A stretch of DNA of 64,000 nt. It comes from Cyclobacterium lianum (GTDB taxonomy: Bacteria; Bacteroidota; Bacteroidia; Cytophagales; Cyclobacteriaceae). The position numbers and the translations under genes were made by a program. Below the pieces are notes generated by a model. The model saw only the letters and a program-made list of their open reading frames with translations, was not told where the DNA came from and ran no database searches. Numbering within the stretch: the stretch's first letter is position 1; every line of letters begins with the position of its first letter. Positions 61,897 to 64,000 of this stretch are shown here, in pieces. The stretch is from assembly GCF_900143075.1 (NCBI RefSeq), contig NZ_FRCY01000015.1:62001-126000 (forward strand). The letters run 5' to 3'.

Positions 61897-63276
61897 ATGA
61901 AATTAAATAATATACAACTTTCTTTAATACTGAGCGCATTCGTATCGCTCTTCTCTTGTGAAGGACAATTGGACCTTCAACCCGCTCAAAGTGTGGACCA
62001 GGATATCGCACTAAACTCTGATGCCAATATCAAGAGGGTCCTGATAGGTGCTTATGCCAATATGAGAAATGAGGATTTCTGGGGTGGCCGGACCATTTTG
62101 TATGCCGAAATGCTCGGAGCAAACAATGAGATCCGATGGGAGGGTACGTTTAATCAACCCCGGGAAGTCTACAACAAAAGTATCTTTACCAACAATACCT
62201 TCATTACCAATACCTGGTTAACGGCGTATAGTGCCATTAATGTGGTCAACAACATACTGGACGTGATCGACCTCGTAGATGAAGCCGACCGTGATAGGGT
62301 CAGAGGGGAAGCACTCTTCATCAGAGGCGCCATTTATTTCGAATTGGCCAAACTCTACGGCATGCCCTACGCTGCAGGAAATACCGATACAAATTTGGCT
62401 GTTCCGCTGGTTTTAAATCCCACACGGGAAGTTACTTCCGCAGACCAGGTGCCCAGGAATACTGTCGGAGAAGTCTACCAGCAAGTATTGGAAGATCTGG
62501 AAACGGCCGAGAGCTTGCTCCCTGAGAGCAACGGTTTTTTTGCCAGAAATTACGTTGCCTCAGCCCTGCTTTCCAGGGTATATCTGCAGATGCAGCGCTT
62601 CGCGGATGCGCGAGATGCAGCCAACCGAAGCATTACTGTTGCCACAGAAAACGGCAAATCTTTGATTGACGACTATATGTCTGCGTTTAATAATTCAGCC
62701 GATACCCAGGAGGATTTGTTTGCCATTCAGGTAAATCCGCAGGACCCAGACAATAGCATGCACCTGTTTTACTCTACCCCGGACTTCGGAGGCAGGGATG
62801 GAGATGTAACCATCCTGGCAAACCACATTGAGCAATACGAGGAAGGCGATGAAAGACTGGAACAGTTCGTAGAAAGAGCTGGAGAAATACGCACTGACAA
62901 ATGGAGGGATCAATTCCGAAACGTGAAGGTAATCCGTCTGGCAGAAATGTACCTTACACGGGCGGAAGCCAATTTCAGAGTAGGGACCTCCGTAGGCGCT
63001 ACCCCTCTGGAAGATATCAACCGCATACGAAACCGTGTAAATCTACCGGCCAAATCCAGCATTAGTCTTGAAGAAATACTACTGGAACGAAAGTTGGAAC
63101 TGGCCCATGAAGGACATTTTATTCACGATACCAAGCGTACCCGGGGCGAGATTCAGGATAACAACAATGAAGAACTACAGTACGGGTTTGACGACCCGAG
63201 AATGGTATTGCCCGTCCCACAGCGGGAAATGGATGCCAATCCTGAGTTGGTCCAGAATCCGGGATACGGAGGATAA
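61897..63276 (+). CDS. RagB/SusD family nutrient-binding lipoprotein
   Basis: 459 residues. Lipobox SLFSC near residue 21 marks an outer-membrane lipoprotein. The SusD fold is indicated by the TPR-like helices (RGEALFIRGAIYFELAKLYG, YVASALLSRVYLQMQRFADA) and by the C-terminal DINRIRNRVNLPAKSS, ILLERKLELAHEGHF and PVPQREMDANPEL motifs. It caps the SusC barrel and binds the substrate. It is somewhat short compared with polysaccharide-binding SusDs (about 500-550). A strong terminator follows. Confidence 0.94.
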   Translation: MKLNNIQLSLILSAFVSLFSCEGQLDLQPAQSVDQDIALNSDANIKRVLIGAYANMRNEDFWGGRTILYAEMLGANNEIRWEGTFNQPREVYNKSIFTNNTFITNTWLTAYSAINVVNNILDVIDLVDEADRDRVRGEALFIRGAIYFELAKLYGMPYAAGNTDTNLAVPLVLNPTREVTSADQVPRNTVGEVYQQVLEDLETAESLLPESNGFFARNYVASALLSRVYLQMQRFADARDAANRSITVATENGKSLIDDYMSAFNNSADTQEDLFAIQVNPQDPDNSMHLFYSTPDFGGRDGDVTILANHIEQYEEGDERLEQFVERAGEIRTDKWRDQFRNVKVIRLAEMYLTRAEANFRVGTSVGATPLEDINRIRNRVNLPAKSSISLEEILLERKLELAHEGHFIHDTKRTRGEIQDNNNEELQYGFDDPRMVLPVPQREMDANPELVQNPGYGG

Positions 63277-63291
63277 GAAAATGACAAACCA

Positions 63292-63327
63292 AAAGACCAC
63301 TTCATCTCTGGAGTGGTCTTTTTTTAT
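63292..63327 (+). terminator. SusCD operon terminator
   Basis: A 10-bp stem AAAGACCACT/AGTGGTCTTT (63292-63301 with 63312-63321, loop of ten) ends in a run of T. Strong intrinsic terminator 15 bases past the susD-type stop. Confidence 0.88.
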
Positions 63328-63356
63328 AGAGCTTTCTGTAATTTCGCCACATTGAT

Positions 63357-63364
63357 TACCTTTG
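63357..63364 (+). promoter_or_regulatory. -7 box upstream of gcvT
   Basis: TACCTTTG matches TAnnTTTG 29 bases before the gcvT ATG and just after the SusCD terminator. The -33 position holds TTTCTG, a partial match. Confidence 0.45.
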
Positions 63365-63393
63365 GGCTATCAAAAATCCACCCCATAAAAAAT

Positions 63394-64000
63394 ATGCAGG
63401 ATCAGATCAAAAAAATTACCCTGAATGACGTTCATGAATCGCTCGGGGCAAAAATGGCACCTTTTGCCGGCTACTATATGCCTGTACGGTACAGCTCAGA
63501 CATGATTGAACACCTGACGGTAAGGGAAAAAGTTGGCGTTTTTGACGTTTCTCATATGGGAGAATTTTTGGTAAAGGGCAAACATGCCCTGGACCTGATT
63601 CAAAGAATCAGCACCAACGACGCAGCCAGACTTTCTACAGGGCAGGCCCAGTATTCCTGCATGCCCAACGAAACAGGGGGGATTGTCGATGACCTGCTGG
63701 TATATAAAATGGATGAGGCCAGCTACATGCTGGTAGTCAATGCTGCCAACATTGCCAAAGACTGGGAATGGATAAAAAGGCAAAACACATTGGGTGCTGA
63801 AATGGAAAATATTTCCGACGATATTTCACTTTTCGCAGTCCAGGGCCCCCTTGCACTGAAAGCCCTGGCACCCCTTACTGATGTGGATTTAAGAGAAATA
63901 CCCTTCTATCACTTCAAGACCGGCACCCTGGCCGGTGTTCAGGATGTGATCATTTCAGCCACAGGCTATACCGGAGCCGGTGGATTTGAATTGTACGTAA
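63394..64000 (+). CDS. gcvT: Glycine cleavage system T protein (aminomethyltransferase), 5' part
   Basis: The first 202 codons of GcvT, cut by the window end. It transfers the aminomethyl carbon from the H protein to tetrahydrofolate. N-terminal motifs are typical: GAKMAPFAGYYMPVRYSS, VGVFDVSHMGEF, RISTNDAARL, GGIVDDLLVYKM and VNAANIAKDWEW, ending in ATGYTGAGGFELYV. The ATG at 63394 is preceded by a purine-rich stretch (AAAAAAT). Own promoter candidate at 63357. The gene is otherwise intact up to the edge. Confidence 0.95.
   Translation, partial: MQDQIKKITLNDVHESLGAKMAPFAGYYMPVRYSSDMIEHLTVREKVGVFDVSHMGEFLVKGKHALDLIQRISTNDAARLSTGQAQYSCMPNETGGIVDDLLVYKMDEASYMLVVNAANIAKDWEWIKRQNTLGAEMENISDDISLFAVQGPLALKALAPLTDVDLREIPFYHFKTGTLAGVQDVIISATGYTGAGGFELYV

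Noticed and set aside
1-64000. Mobile elements, CRISPR arrays, tRNA or rRNA genes
   Set aside because: I looked for transposase motifs, repeated spacer-like units, and tRNA T-loop signatures in the gaps and found none that hold up.

Overview
The window looks like chromosome of a member of the Bacteroidetes (Bacteroidota), most likely order Cytophagales. Several signs agree: a SusC/SusD pair, a PF14905-type TonB-dependent receptor, the gliding lipoprotein GldH next to RicT, small DUF4834 and DUF4202 proteins, a CarB without the C-terminal allosteric domain, and -7 promoter boxes of the TAnnTTTG type. The placement is inferred from gene content; no 16S rRNA gene is present. No rRNA, tRNA, CRISPR array, transposase or prophage was seen. 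The window opens in the last 41 codons of an unidentified + strand gene and closes inside gcvT.

Layout. 0-7 kb: an IGHMBP2-type SF1 helicase, ACP phosphodiesterase, an M42 aminopeptidase, a PurF-like amidotransferase and glutamate racemase (murI). 7-12 kb: a compact regulatory locus. A candidate small RNA or attenuated leader lies upstream of murI. Beside it, a perfect 19-bp dyad and a -24/-12 (sigma-54) promoter precede a membrane-anchored PepSY-like small protein. A sigma-54-dependent response regulator and a convergent hybrid histidine kinase with a C-terminal Hpt domain follow. 12-15.6 kb: a PLP beta-synthase with CBS domains, and pyrR-pyrB. 17-25 kb: a PolX/PHP protein with a degenerate polymerase site, a YiiX-like lipoprotein, a TIM-barrel isomerase and carB. 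25-31 kb: envelope proteins, a zinc metalloprotease lipoprotein and CstA. 31-40 kb: MscS, accD, nqrF, an arginase-fold protein, a cytochrome b5-like protein, a MurNAc/GlcNAc kinase with murQ, and manC with kdsD. 40-53 kb: recQ, purD, ricT, gldH, a 1331-residue DUF4011-type helicase, an SDR, rlmD and thiL. 53-64 kb: an IscA-type protein, a two-component system followed by a TonB receptor, a SusCD pair, and gcvT.

Two regulatory circuits can be read from the sequence. The first is the sigma-54 phosphorelay at 7.3-11.8 kb. The second is the OmpR-type two-component system at 54.2-56.2 kb: the same TTCAAA-N5-TTCAAA direct repeat lies just upstream of the response regulator and just upstream of the TonB receptor gene. 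This suggests the system controls both itself and the receptor. Most other genes are housekeeping, but several carry lost or altered key residues: the PolX polymerase site, the AccD zinc ribbon, the arginase-fold metal ligands, and the nuclease-like C-terminus of the large helicase.
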